From Beroe forskalii (taxonomy: Eukaryota; Ctenophora; Nuda; Beroida; Beroidae): a DNA stretch of 64,000 nt. The DNA is taken from assembly GCA_011033025.1 (NCBI GenBank), contig WFMF01000205.1:238157-302156 (forward strand), in the 5' to 3' direction. Under the pieces are notes generated by a model, which did no database searches, was not told where the DNA came from, and saw only the letters and a program-made list of their open reading frames with translations. Made by a program: the position numbers and the translations under genes. This document shows, piece by piece, positions 22,143 to 35,801 of this stretch; positions within the stretch are counted from its first letter, which is position 1, and each line of letters starts with the position of its first letter.

Positions 22143-24791
22143 ATTACATTATCCACAAACTGTGATTACATGTAAGCGACTGTTGAGTGACAACACTCAA
22201 AAAACATCCTTTGCTCGGGGCATTTTTCTTGGTGAGCTGAGGGAAGAAGAACTATTCCCTTACCCTGATGTTCTCAATGATGACCAGAAGGAAACTATAT
22301 CCATGATGATGGAAGCTGGACATTCCTTCTTCCAAGTAAGTTAAATTACCAGTAATTACTCAAGGTAATAAAGTTCTAGGATAAGGATTCTTCAAGCTGA
22401 TTAGTTATATGTTCCTTCAACATTTGAACTTTTAAGGGGTTTAAGATGAAGAATAACTATGCCAAAATGTTTTAATCCCTTGAATCAGAACATTTGGACT
22501 CATGAATGAAACATAACAGGAAACAAATGATGCTGCTGCAAATGACACCAATGAATCCATTCCTGAAGATCAGTTGGATCAGATGAAATCACTGGGAATG
22601 TATGGATTGATGGTAAGTAAACTTGAATTATAAAATTTAAATCATAACCATGATATAGGAGTTGAAATTATAGTTTGACCAATACACTGCTACCATAGTT
22701 AACTGATAGAATGAATGTATGGTGATTGGTGCCAAATTAAATAATTGTCATCAAGACATTAAGCCATAAGACGCATGCAAATGAAGGTCTACTATTGCGA
22801 CAAATGTGATTTTACAGACAAGATTTAGATTAATCCTTTAAATTGAAACAGTAATTTTGACACTTATTTCATCTAGTAATCACAGAGAAGCACCACAATG
22901 GATATAGATAAGGTTCGATTTTACATCATCTCAGTTTTGTTCCCATCTCCCCAGGTCCCAGAAGAGTACGGAGGATTGGCACTAACCAACACCATGTATG
23001 CTAAGTTTGGGGAACTAACTGGGGAGTACGACCTTGGATTAGGTTTGTTGTTACACTGGGATGGCTTCCATAATGATAGGATAAAGAACTATTAGTTCGT
23101 CGATTTCTGTTGTCATGCTTCTGGTGTCAATAATCAATATGAAAACACCAGCTTCCAATAGCTATTTGCCAATTTGAATGTATACAGTGGGCAATAATTT
23201 GCAATGTCAAATTCTTCCCAAATCCTTAAATGGGCTAATAGTCTTATAAGCAAAAATTGAATAAATAAAATGGTAATAATACGAATATGAAATATTGCAC
23301 TCGGTTTCTCTTCGTGCACTTCGTGCAGTAATTTGTTTTTTTGCATCTTAGTTTATACCACTGCAACTGCTTAAAATGTTCTTGAACACTGTCAGGGTTT
23401 ATGAGTTATAAATTTTCCAAATACCTTCATCTTGCAAAGGAATAAGGTAGGTACTCATACTTTTTGTTAAATCTACTCATGTAAATGAATTATAGTCTGA
23501 GTAGAAACAACTTATTTTACTGTAGTATTATATTTATGTAGGCATTCTAAAATTTCAAAAGCTCACTACCAAAACTATTCCTTATTCAACATTCATTGTG
23601 CTCAATAGCTTTCTTTCCATTGTTATTTTTGGCTATTGCTTCTAAACTATCTGTAACCTGTAAAAGAGAGAACAACCATAACAAAGCCATTTCGACTTAA
23701 CTGCCAGCAACCAGCAAATTTTTCTTTATATATATATTTTGACTATTCTTGAACAAATCAGGCTAAGGCTAAAGTTAGGCTATAAATTGTGCTTAGGGTA
23801 ACTAAATAACTCTGAGTACCAACTCTCGTCAGGTATCCACACGGGTGCGCACCAATCTATCGGATACAAGGGAGTTTTGCTGTACGGCACTCCAGAACAG
23901 AAGGACCACTACCTGCCTGCTCTAGCTACCGGAGACACCTACGCTTGCTTCTGTCTCACTGAGCCTAGCTCCGGTTCTGATGCCAGCGTAAGGGAATGTT
24001 ATGTCTTACGATAGTTTTGGTTTTATCTTTCAGCTTTCAAATTCAGACAATACTCAATATTCGGGATTTGATTGGATTTTTCTGGATTGTTTAAATAGAA
24101 GTTTGCCTGTAATGAGTTGGTATTCGATTCTTTGAAAGGGTGAAATTGAACACCTATCGCTGATAACCAGCTTAAGCCTTAACTATTGTTTTCACGTGTT
24201 ATTAATATTAGTCGGAACTTTAAATTCAAATTGAACTTGCATTAATGAAAGCTTGATCAAGTTAAGTTTAATTTCGTACAGTAATTTAAGTACCTTCCAT
24301 TTCACAGTCAATCAAGACACGGGCTGTACTGAACGAAGAAGGGACTCACTACATCATGAACGGATCTAAGATATGGATCAGTAATGGAGGAATTGCAGAG
24401 GTTAGTCCGTTTTCAGTTCGCGCTGTTTAGGTGGGGTTTTCTACTCATGGTTATATTGCGGGAACTTGCCACGAATGACGAAACAACGTGTTAATTTATT
24501 GCTTTTTATTTGTTTGTTTGTTTGTTATTGTTTGTTTTTCCAATCTCTCTCAGTCTCTCACGATATGCGGCAAATTTTCGTGAATTGTCGAACTCGTGTA
24601 GAAACCATCGGGAAATATTCCCAATTTATGATTTGATACCGGAATGTCAAGGATTTCATTCTCTATCATAGTTATTTTTTTCAGATTTTCACTGTGTTCG
24701 CTCAGACACCCGTGACAAACCCGAAAACTGGGGAAACGAAGGACAAAATAACAGCTTTTATTGTTGAGCGAGCGTTCGGAGGCGTCAATCA
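22143..24791 (+). CDS. ACAD9: acyl-CoA dehydrogenase, ACAD9/VLCAD type, partial
   Basis: Mitochondrial FAD enzyme; ACAD9 oxidises long-chain acyl-CoA and helps assemble respiratory complex I. Six exons with AG/GT borders and matching phases: 22143-22335, 22520-22612, 22955-23042, 23833-23987, 24308-24400 and 24685-24791, about 243 residues of an expected 600 or so. Motifs: [43 protein letters not shown], the family signature [23 protein letters not shown], and [10 protein letters not shown] followed by [25 protein letters not shown] and VPEEYGG favour ACAD9 over VLCAD, but both remain possible. The 5' end (mitochondrial leader) is not resolved: the first exon opens one base into a codon after an AG. 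The half with the catalytic glutamate and C-terminal domain was not found in the rest of the window. It may lie beyond an intron over 39 kb long, or be missing. Confidence 0.85.
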
Positions 24792-25544
24792 GTGAGTAAA
24801 CTGGAAATGAGAATGTTTTGGAATTGGTTGTCAAACGCAAGGAAATATTTCCTGAACATATGATACATGTACATTGTTGCCGGCTGTGCCTTGCACGGTG
24901 CTAATTTTCTTATCTCATTTCCTTCTCGTATAAATGACCTACCTACGATTCCAAAAAAGAAGCCTTGCCTAGAATTTTAGAAGCTCTGTAATTGAACTAA
25001 TTAAATAATAGAGAAACTTGTGCACACTTTAAGTTTTGCTCCGATGCACAGATTTCCATGAGTACACCTAGAATGCACAATACATTTTTTGCGGTTACAT
25101 CCAATTTACACAAATACGCATTTGCAAACTAACTCAAGAAACTGGGAATGGATTCCCACGCATCAAAAATCCCCGGATCAGAGCACCCACGACACATTAT
25201 ATCGATTATCGGAACGTCTGTGAATACTTAAATACTAATATCACGATTTAAAACTCAGCGCATCGAAAACAACTGCCTTAACAAATGGTAATCGTACCCA
25301 AACATTGTTGCTGGTGTTATCATGGCAACAGAAGCTCATAACTTTCATAATTGCTTCGCGTGAGTCATTCAGAATTGCCCTCAAAAGGACAGAAAACGAA
25401 CCACAAAGGCCCCTAAAACTCCGACAGACAAAACTTCGAATGATAATCGATTTCTAGAACAGTTCTTCGAAGATGAATATAGTAACAAGGAGAACAATTG
25501 CACTATTGAAGAAAGTGCTGTACTGCAAAAGGAGAATTGTTGTC
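24792..25544. other. presumed intron/intergenic, no exon recognised
   Basis: I looked for the next dehydrogenase exon (expected to encode the GIKxSNT block) and did not find it. Confidence 0.5.
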
Positions 25545-26139
25545 ATTAATGACACCACTACGTCAAACTAAGCTTATGTGACTTTGACACCACTTCGTCA
25601 GACCACATACCACTACGCGCCTTGACACCACTGCGTCAGACCGCATACAACTTCGCACCTTGACACCACTACGTCAGACTACATACCACTACGCACCTTG
25701 ACACCACTTCGTCAGACTTCATACCACTACGCGCCTTGACACCGTTGCGTCAGACTACATACCACTAGGCACTACGCGCCTTGACACCACTTCGTCAGAC
25801 TACATACCACTACGCGCCTTGACACCACTACGTCAGACGACATACCACTACGCGCCTTGACGCAACTACGTCAGACCACATACCACTACGCGCCTTGACA
25901 CCACTATACGTCAGACTACATACCACTACGCGCCTTGACACCACTACGTCAGACGACATACCGTTTTACGTGCCTTTGACACCATTATACGTCAGACAAC
26001 ATACCACTACGCGCCTTGACACCACTACGTCAGACTACATACCACTACGCGCCTTGACACCACTTCTCCAGACTGCATACCACTACGAGCCTTTACACCA
26101 CTACGTCAGACCACATACCACTATGCGCCGTGACACCAC
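25545..26139. repeat. 38-bp satellite, left block
   Basis: About 15 diverged units, each TTGACACCACTACGTCAGAC followed by TACATACCACTACGCGCC. It continues after an insertion at 28311-28990. Apparent frames are artefacts. Confidence 0.95.
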
Positions 26140-26141
26140 TA

Positions 26142-28310
26142 AAAATTAAAATTTTGTCAAAATAAATTGTCATAGTGACTATAGTATGAGGTTCCATGAA
26201 AAAATCACTCGTGCAAAATTTCAGATCGATTGGTCAATTTCTTAGCCTGCCGCCGCGCCCTTTTTGGTTAGCGAAAACCGAATTTTTGTATCTCGGCACA
26301 GGAAGGTCCTAGAGACATGAGACCAACGATTTTCTGGGGTAGCATCCTACGCTTAGTGGGGGTAGAACACCTCAGAAACGCCCCAAAACACTTCCTTCAA
26401 TGATTTTGTTGTTCACTACTTTGGGCGTTTATCGGCCGTATGGCTATGTGAAACATAGGGCCATTTATGCAGTGTATTTTGATGACAGGAGTCTTATGCT
26501 TCCATCATCATGACCACTTATATCACCATTTAATCTATGGAAAGAAGAAAGAAGCTCATTTTGATTGTTGCCAATGAATCATCTCTCACTAGGACTCCTT
26601 GTGGGAGAGGAATGAAAACTAGGTATCAAATACATTCTCTCTTCAGAACTGGTTGCGGAGTCATCACATTGGAGATACAGATGGTAACCAGTGTTCTAAT
26701 ATACTCCAAGGTTGTTGCCTTCGACCTACAGCTACCCAGTGAGCAACTTCCTTCATTCAAGCAGAAAAATTGATGATGAATTGGCTATTTAAGCTCTGGC
26801 AACTAGCCAAACAGCTTTCAACTGATGCTTCTGCTTAACTTGGGTTTGAAGTTCAAGTGAAGATGTGACCCTGAAACTTTCTTCCCTTGCAAACATGAAC
26901 ATAAAGACCCCAGATAATCGTTCTTATTCTCCTAGAGATCTGGTCATAAATCCTTTAGTAACACTAATGAGAGATCCATACTCTGGGACTCCAGCTTTGC
27001 TGAACATGCCAAAATATTTTCCAAGTGGGAACCCGGAACAGACACAAATTATCACATCGGACTATGGTGGCACTTTTAATAAGTCCACAATGGATGATAT
27101 ATCATTCATCATCCATAGGTAGCCTTTTCCTATCAGATAGAATTCACCATCACCTCTTAGTTTCATAAGTCAGCTTTCTGTCATACCATCAACTCTTCTC
27201 CATCTTCCTGTCTCCTGGATTCAAGGTTGAAGTCTGCCTAGGAAGAATGCAGGCTGCAGAGTCATTGGGTGCTGGATGCCTGGATGGTGAATAGCTGCTT
27301 GAAGTATGAAAAGGAAATGAAGGTGAAACATGCATAGATCTGTGATTAAGGAGCTACATAATTGATAGCTGTTTAATGGTTGTCTATTCCCACAGAGCTA
27401 CATCATATTGTTGGATTCCAAGAGCACTAATTAACACTTTTTGTGGAAAAGGATTAATTCAGCATGACTTGTAGACATGTAAGGTGCCCCAGGTCTCTGC
27501 AAGAACAGAATATGATTGATTGAGTGTCTGGGTATTTATAGACTGTAAATCTCAGCAAGGGATATAAGTAGGGTCTAAACTCTAATCATATCATCTTGGC
27601 ACTAGCTTAAAACCCATATCCAGTAGAGCAGTAGAGGCATCAGCAACAAGCTACATGGTATTTCTCCTGCTTTTGCAGGGAGTGGCTCTTTAAACAGCTG
27701 TAAACATATGGAGAGATATTGGATGATATGGGTTATCAGCTGTATCCCCACTGTGATGATCCTGGCTCTGCAACCAGTTCTGACAAGATATCATACAGTA
27801 TCCAATAGTTTCCATTCTTCCAGTGAGAGATGGTTCTATGGTGACTGCACCTCAGGCAATCAAAAAGAGCTTCATTGATATTTCCCGGGATTATGGTGAT
27901 TTTGGTTATTATTATTGTTACCATAACCTTACGATGTTGGAAGCAGAAGGTTCCTTTCATCAAAATTCACCGCCTAAATGGCCCTATGTTTCGCATAGTC
28001 ATATGGGCGACAAATGCCCAAAATAGTGAACAACAAAATCATTGAAGGAAGTGTTTTGGGGCGTTTCTGAGGTGTTCTACCCCCACTAAGCGTAGGATGC
28101 TACCCCAGAAAATCGTTGGTCTCATGTCTCTAGGACCTTCCTGTGCCGAGATACAAAAATTCGGTTTTCGCGAACCAAAAAGGGCGCGGCGGCAGGCTAA
28201 GAAATTGACCAATCGATCTGAAATTTTGAACAAGTCATTTTTTCATGCAACCTCACATTTTGGTTGCTATGACTTTATTTTTTGAAGATATGAGGGCTGG
28301 TGGATCACCC
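26142..28310. mobile_element. 2.2-kb element with ~300-bp inverted repeats inserted in the 38-bp satellite
   Basis: The arms at about 26160-26480 and 27945-28290 are reverse complements. The shared words GATCGATTGGTCAATTTCTT, GTCCTAGAGACATGAGACCA and TTTCTGGGGTAGCATCCTAC occur left and inverted right. The satellite is interrupted at CACTA|...|TACGCC, consistent with a TA duplication (26140-26141, 28311-28312). The outermost 25 bases do not match: the right end, read inward, is GGGTGATCCACCAGCCCTCA, and this is absent at the left, so the left tip may be lost. The interior (26480-27945) has only short frames (78 and 85 codons) that I cannot assign. Confidence 0.8.
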
Positions 28311-28990
28311 TACGCCAGACTACATACCACTACGTGCCTTGACACCTCTACGTCAGACTACATATCACTACGCGCCTTGACACCACTACGTCAGACTACA
28401 TACCACTACGCGCCTTGACACCACTACGCCAGAGTACATACCACTGCGCGCCTTGACACCACTACGTCATACCGCTACGCGCCTTGACACCACTACGTCA
28501 GACTACATACCACAACGTGCCTTGACACCACTACGTCAGACTACATACCACTACGCGCCTTGACACTACTACGTTAGACAACATACCACTACGCACCTTG
28601 GCACCGCTATACGTCAGACTACATATCACTACGCGCCTTGACACCACTACACCAGACTACATACCGCTACGCGCCTTGACACCACTACGTCAGGTGTCAT
28701 ACCACTACGCGCCTTGACACCACTACGCCAGACCATATACTACTACGCGCCTTGACACCACTACATCAGACGACATACCACTTCGCGCCTTGACACCACT
28801 ACGCCATACATCATATTGCTACGCGCCTTGACACCACTACGTCAGACTAGATACAACTACGCGACTTGACACCACTACGTCACACTACATACCACTACGC
28901 GCCTTGACACCACTACGTCAGACTACATACCACTACGCGCCTTGACATCACTGAGTCAGTCTACATAACGCTACGCGTCTCTAACACCGC
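28311..28990. repeat. 38-bp satellite, right block
   Basis: Continuation of the array at 25545-26139, about 18 units, decaying at the right end. Confidence 0.95.
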
Positions 28991-29305
28991 TGAACCACAT
29001 TACATTTTGTATGCCCTGATCTCAAACCCTGAATACTGCCCTATCAGTGCAGATTTGACTCTCTCAAGTGACCCACTAACCCATCTCCTAACCTAAAGTA
29101 CCCAAATCAGCGCAGAATTCTAGAATTGACCCTCTTTGGTTACCCACTGATCCTTTTCCTAAACCCCTAACATGTTATCAGATAACGCCAGATAAATTAT
29201 GTTGAAGGCAGTAAAAGTCATTCATTGAATTTTGTTTGAAAATCTAAAAACTATTGTATTTAGAAAACCTTAGGACATGACAGCTGTATTTGGATTTTAT
29301 AATTG
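28991..29305. other. unassigned sequence between two arrays
   Basis: Contains two loosely similar stretches (GACTCTCTCAAGTGACCCAC, GACCCTCTTTGGTTACCCAC), possibly a decayed repeat; no gene. Confidence 0.5.
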
Positions 29306-31014
29306 ACTAGCAGGCCCGTTGGGCCGCAAATACACAGCTATAGCTCACTCGGCGCTGCTACGCAGCACCTCGTTCGCAAATTCCAAACCCCAAAATTCGA
29401 TTTAATTGAATACTTTTTACCGCATCAAAAACCCCCGATCCGTTCAAAAGTTATTAGAGATCGCAATGTAATCAAAACACCATTAACAGAAATGAGCGCG
29501 CGCGCAATTCTCCGTGCACGTGTCACCATGGTTACCCGCACAAATCGTAATGTTCGCGCGTTCCGAAGATGTTTCCGCCGTTACGACAAACAACAGAGAA
29601 TGCGAAATTATATAAGAGACTAGCAGGCCCGTTGGGCCCGCAAATACACAGCTCACTCGGCGCTGCTACGCAGCACCTCGTTCGCAAATTTCAAATTCAC
29701 CAAATACTTCTTACCGCATCAAAAAACTCCGATCCGTTCAAAAGTTATTAGAGATCGCGCAACGTAATCAAAACACCATTAACAGAAATGAGCGCGCGCG
29801 CAATTCTCCGTGCACGTGTCACCTTGGTTACCCGCACAAATCGTAATGCGCGCGCGTTCCGAAGATGTTTCCGCCGTTACGCACAAACAGAAAAACAGAG
29901 AATGCGAAATTATATTAGAGACTAGCAGGCCCGTTGGGCCTGCTAATACACAGCTCACTCGGCGCTGCTACGCAGCGCCTCGTTCGCAAATTTCAAATCA
30001 ACTGAATACTTTTTACCGCATCAAAAAACACCATTCCGTTCAAAAGTTACGCGAAGCAACGTATTCAAAACATCATTAAACAGAAATGAACGCGCGCGCA
30101 ATATGTAACCATGGCAACGCGCGCGTCTATACCAAAACTGCACGCGCGCGCCCTAAAATGTGTCCACAAAAGGACTAAAAACGTGGCAGAGAATGCGAAA
30201 TTATATTAGTGACTAGCAGGCCCGTCGGGCCTGCAAATACACTGCTCACTCGGCGCTGCTACGCAGCACCTCGTTCGCAAATTTCAAATCAACTAAATAC
30301 TTTTTACCGCATCAAAAAATTCCAATCAGATCAAAAGTTATAAAGCTCCGAAATTAAAACAGCATTAAACAGAAATGAACGCGCGCGCTATCCATCTGCA
30401 CGTGCAAATTTCCCCATTGCGCGCGCGTTGCCATGGGGCGTGACGTAAAAAAACACGAAATACAACTTTATAAGTAAGACTAGCAGGCCCGTTGGGCCTG
30501 CAAATACACAGCTCACTCGGCGCTGCTACGCAGCACCTCGTTCGCAAATTTCGAATCAACTTAATACTTTTTACCGCATCAAAAAATTCCAATCAGATGG
30601 AAAGTTAAAGAGTACCAAAATCAAAACAGCATTAAACCGAAATGAATGCGCGCGCATTTAATCTGCACGTGCAATTTCCCCTATTGCGCGCGCGTTGCCA
30701 TGGGGCGTGACGTAAAAAAACACGAAATGCAACTTTATAAGTAAGACTAGCAGGCCCGTTGGGCCTGCAAATACACAGCTCACTCGGCGCTGCTACGCAG
30801 CACCTCGTTCGCAAATTTCGAATCAACTTAATACTTTTTACCGCATCAAAAAATTCCAATCAGATGGAAAGTTAAAGAGTACCAAAATCAAAACAGCATT
30901 AAACCGAAATGAATGCGCGCGCATTTAATCTGCACGTGCAATTTCCCCTATTGCGCGCGCGTTGCCATGGGGCGTGACGTAAAAAAAACACGAAATGCAA
31001 CTTTATAAGTAAGA
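29306..31014. repeat. head-to-tail array of a ~270-310-bp unit (6 copies)
   Basis: Units begin near 29306, 29620, 29921, 30211, 30478 and 30745. Each opens ACTAGCAGGCCCGTTGGGCC (GCAGGCCCGTTGGGCCTGC forms a hairpin), then GCTACGCAGCACCTCGTTCG, a TTTACCGCATCAAAAA block, a GCGCGCGC stretch, and ends near TTTATAAGTAAG. The last two units are nearly identical. The tail-to-head junction suggests amplification of one short element, by rolling-circle or unequal exchange. Confidence 0.93.
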
Positions 31015-31480
31015 TAATGAATTCGATGTCTTCTTCGTAGATCTGATGATGGAATCCCTGTCGTCATCTGTCTTCTTTGTGATCTGTCCCTGTCGTTGGT
31101 AGAATCCTCGCTAGCGTCTTTATCTGTCTGTTAAATCTGATTGTGTCGTCATCTGTCTGCAAAATCTGAGTGTGGCTGTAGCAATGACATCCGAGTGTGG
31201 CTGGTTGTAGTGTTGATAGCCTAAAGATCATAGGCCCCTGTCCCCTGAAATGGAATTGATGTCATAAATCAAACTAAAATTACAATGCATTAAAAATGTA
31301 AGATCAAATCAAATCAAATGTATAAGAGGCTAAATGAATAACTTGCATTGCAACCACATCTGCGGAATGATATAGGAAAATCAGCGAAAATGAAGTGTAA
31401 AACGAATGAATTTTGTTTTTACCTGATGAAAGTCTTGTAGTAAAGGGGCACTTGTCTGAATCGAAATGGTTAATACCTAC
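31015..31480. other. no gene recognised
   Basis: Flank of the array with CTGTCGTCATCTGTCT-like repetition; possibly the 3' UTR of a LINE whose tail follows. Confidence 0.4.
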
Positions 31481-31521
31481 CTGTTTGCTGTAAAGTATGG
31501 TTAAATAAATAAATAAATAAA
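31481..31521 (+). mobile_element. probable LINE 3' tail with (AAAT)n
   Basis: CTGTTTGCTGTAAAGTATGG followed by TTAAATAAATAAATAAATAA resembles the 3' terminus of CR1/L2-type LINEs. No coding part is present on this strand. Confidence 0.4.
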
Positions 31522-31666
31522 TTTAAAGAATTTCTAACACGCTTAGACAATCTCTAATATAACCTTCGGAAATATTTTGCCATTAAAGCGTGGCCAAAGT
31601 TTGATATCAAAAGTGTCAGATCAAGACATTCATAAAACATTCCTATTTACAAGCCACATAACAATG

Positions 31667-32308
31667 TTATATTCCATTAAATGCAGTCTCAAAATAGTAA
31701 GTTTTCAAAAGTTTCTTAAATGTAGCAAGTTCTGAGCTACATCTAATGTTGTATGGCAAGTTGTTCCATATCTTAGGGGCAGAATATGAAAATGCTGCTT
31801 CTGTTTTCGCAAGGCATGGTGGTTGAGGAACTTTCAAGAAATAAAAGTCATTGTCGAGTCTGAGACTGATGTTTTTAATTTCTCTTACAGAAATCATTTC
31901 CTTGAGGTATTGTGGAGCAAGGTTGTTTAAACATTTGAAAACTAGGAGAGCTATTTTGAATTTTTATTCTGAATTCAACAGGTAGGAAATGAAGCTTTTT
32001 AAGGTATGGTTTAATATGCTCCCATTTCTTCTTGCCATACAGTTTGAAGATAAATCGAACAGCATTATTCTGTAGCTTCTGAAGTTTCTGAATATTTTTC
32101 TTTGTCAAACCTCCATAAGACGACATAATAGTCAATTACTGATAGAATGTTAGAATGAACAAGTTGGACTTTGAGTTCATAACTGAGCTTTGATCCAATT
32201 CTTGAGGTCTCTTAGATTGAGGTAGCAGATTTGGGATATAACTTTGACCTGCTCACTACATATCTAACTGATGATCAAAATAGAACCAAGATTTTAGCAT
32301 TCAGTGCT
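31667..32308 (-). pseudogene. non-LTR retrotransposon reverse-transcriptase C-terminus, frameshifted
   Basis: Minus-strand remnant. The block GGLTKKNIQKLQKLQNNAVR then KPYLKKLHFLPVEFRIKI is followed after a frame break near 31958 by YLKEMISVREIK, FSYSAPKIWNNLPYNIR and a stop at 31667. This is the post-RT C-terminal region of CR1/Jockey-group ORF2 proteins. The part above 32135 is out of frame and has a stop, and it runs into the assembly gap at 32309. Not functional. Confidence 0.85.
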
Positions 32309-32408
32309 NNNNNNNNNNNNNNNNNNNNNNNNNNNNNNNNNNNNNNNNNNNNNNNNNNNNNNNNNNNNNNNNNNNNNNNNNNNNNNNNNNNNNNNNNNNN
32401 NNNNNNNN
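32309..32408. other. assembly gap (100 N)
   Basis: Exactly 100 N, the conventional unknown-length gap. Confidence 1.
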
Positions 32409-33350
<942 letters not shown>

Positions 33351-34828
33351 TTAACTGGTTTTCAGAAAGGTACCCATAAGGTTTAGTGTAACTGGTCGTT
33401 CAGAAAGGCACCCATAATATGGTGGTGTAACTGGTGGTTCAGAAAGGTACCCATAATTGGTTAGTGTAACTGGTGGTTCAGAAAAGTACCCATAATAGGG
33501 TGGTAACTGGTCGTTCAGAAAGGTACCCATAATAGGGTGGTATAACTGGTGGTTCAGAAAGGTAACCATAATTGGTTAGTGTAACTGGTGGTTCAGAAAG
33601 GTACCCATAACAGGGTGTTGTAACTGGTCGTTCAGAAAGGTACCCATAATAGGGTGGCATAACTGGTGGTTCAGAAAGGTACCCATAATAGGGTGGTGTA
33701 ACTGTGCTTCAGAAAGGTACCCATAATTGGTAAGTGTAAGTGTTGGTTCAGAAAGGTACCTAATTGGTTAGTGTAACTGGTGGTTCAGAAAGGTACCCAT
33801 AATTGGTTAGTGTAACTGGTGGTCTGTGAAAAGTACCCATAATAGGTGGTGTAACTGGTCGTTCAGAAAGGTACCCATAATAGGGTGGTATAACTGGTGG
33901 TTCAGAAAGGTAAACTATAATTGGTTAGTGTAACTGGTGGTTCAGAAAGGTACCCATAACAGGGTGTTGTAACTGGTCGTTCAGAAAGGTACCCATAATA
34001 GGTGGGTGGTGGTTCAGAAAGGTACCCATAATTGGTTAGTGTAACTGGTGGTTCAGAAAGGTACCCATAACAGGGTGGTGTAACTGGTCCAGAAAGGGTT
34101 AGGGTGGTATAACTGGTGGTTCAGAAAGGTACCCATAATAGGGTGGTGTAACTGGTGGTTTAGAAAGGTACCCATGATTGGTAAGTGTAAGTGTTGGTTC
34201 AGAAAGGTACCATAATTGGTTAGTGTAACTGGTGGTTCAGAAAGGTACCCATAATAGGGTGGTGTAACTGGTCGTTCAGAAAGGCACCCATAATACTATA
34301 ATAGGGTGGTGTAACTGGTCGTTCAGAAAGGTACCCATAATAGGGTGGTGTAACTGGTAGTTCAGAAAGGTACCCATAATTGGTTAATGTAACTGGTGGT
34401 TCAGAAAGGTACCCATAATAGGGTGGTGTAACTGGTCGTTCAGAAAGGTACCCATAATAGGGTGTGGTATAACTGGTGGTTCAGAAAGGTACCCATAATT
34501 GGTTAGTGTAACTGGTGGTTCGAAAGGTACCCATAATATTAATAGGATGGTGTAACTGGTCGTTCAGAAAGGTACCCATATTAGGGTGGTATAACGGTGT
34601 TCAGAAAGGTACCCATAATAGGGTGGTGTAACTGGTGGTTCAGAAAGGTACCCATGATTGGTAAGTGTAATTGTTGGTTCAGAAAGGTACTCATAATTGG
34701 TTAGTGTAACTGGTGGTTCAGAAAGGTACCCATAATAGGGTGGTGTAACTGGTCGTTCAGAAAGGTACCCATAATAGGGTGGTGTAACTGGTCGTTCAGA
34801 AAGGTACCCATAATAGGGTGGTGTAACG
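33351..34828. repeat. 41-bp minisatellite with two alternating unit types
   Basis: Units read GGTTCAGAAAGGTACCCATA followed by ATAGGGTGGTGTAACTGG or ATTGGTTAGTGTAACTGG. Longer periodicities are visible (for example 33550-33700 resembles 33880-34030). About 35 units. Apparent frames (PPYYGYLSERPVT) are artefacts. Confidence 0.95.
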
Positions 34829-34975
34829 GGGGGGGGGCAACGCCCGGTTTTGTCCCGTTTTGTCCCGTTATGCCCCTTGCTCATAAAAATTTTCGAACGG
34901 GACATTTTTTTGAGCGGGACAAAGCGGGACAAAACGGGACAAAGTGTACCAAAACGGGACATTTGGACTTTGAAA
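34829..34975. repeat. G-tract plus GGGACAAAA module
   Basis: GGGGGGGGGCAACGCCCGG, then inverted TTTTGTCCCG and direct CGGGACAAA words. It resembles the G-tract/GTCCC modules at 46363 and 61840. Confidence 0.65.
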
Positions 34976-35354
34976 AATTTGAAAATTCAAGAATTTTTAG
35001 TTTTTGATCAGTTTCAAAAACATTCTGGTTGTGGAATAAAGGTTTCCACATGTTCAATTCAAGTTTTGGGCCCAAATTCAACGATCTCACCGTAATATGT
35101 CTGAACCACATGCTGTTTTTAATAAATGCTTACAAAAATACTATCAAAATTAAAAATTTAACTTGTCACATTTGAAATTTTCAACATTCTAGACCGATTT
35201 GTACTTTGTTTAGTATGCCTTGGTAATCAATCTTGGACTCCTTTTAAAAAGGCCATTATTTTTCTATGTATATCACTTTTATGTAGGTATATCACTATAC
35301 TGTAAAGCTTACATTTCACAGCGGATGCTACTTTAATTCTTTAAATATATATAT
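34976..35354. other. no feature recognised
   Basis: AT-rich, no supported coding. Confidence 0.5.
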
Positions 35355-35801
35355 TACTAGCGTTTGCCCGCGAAGATTCGCGGAAACAATCAACCTGATA
35401 CCTTTGGTTCATCTTGTATCCAGCAGCCAACAGCTACTTGCTTCATGACCTCATCTTGGAATTTGTTAAGTAATTGAATCACCATTACCGCTTACCGAGG
35501 ATTACAGATATTCGCGGAAATGCACCGCACAACATACTTTGTAATTTGAGATCACCTATATAGTATTGCCTTTCCATAGCATATATTAGCATTAGTAAAC
35601 GCATGATATTTATTATGCAAATAACTAATCAACGGATGGTCCAATTCAAATTTTCCTCAAATAGTAATAAGCCCCTTAATTGGGAGAAGATTTTCCCGAA
35701 AAAAACGATCAAAAATATCAAATACACTTCTTAAATAGTCATTTTACACAGACAGACAGACAGATGCACGAACACTCTGAAATTATTAATATAGATAACT
35801 A
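35355..35801 (+). mobile_element. interspersed repeat with ACTAGC start and (GACA)n / AATATAGAT end
   Basis: Begins ACTAGCGTTTGCCCGCGAAG with a CCGCGAA/TTCGCGG hairpin and ends with ACAGACAGACAGACAG then TTAATATAGATAA. This start and end pair is common in short invertebrate repeats. The first six bases equal those of the unit at 29306. The class is uncertain. Confidence 0.5.

Noticed and set aside
25545..28990. CRISPR-like regular repeat array
   Set aside because: Units are contiguous 38-bp repeats with no unique spacers, in an animal genome.
29303..30859. Arg-rich and repeated 75-codon frames in the head-to-tail array
   Set aside because: They recur only because the unit recurs, with stops and frame changes between units and no known domain.
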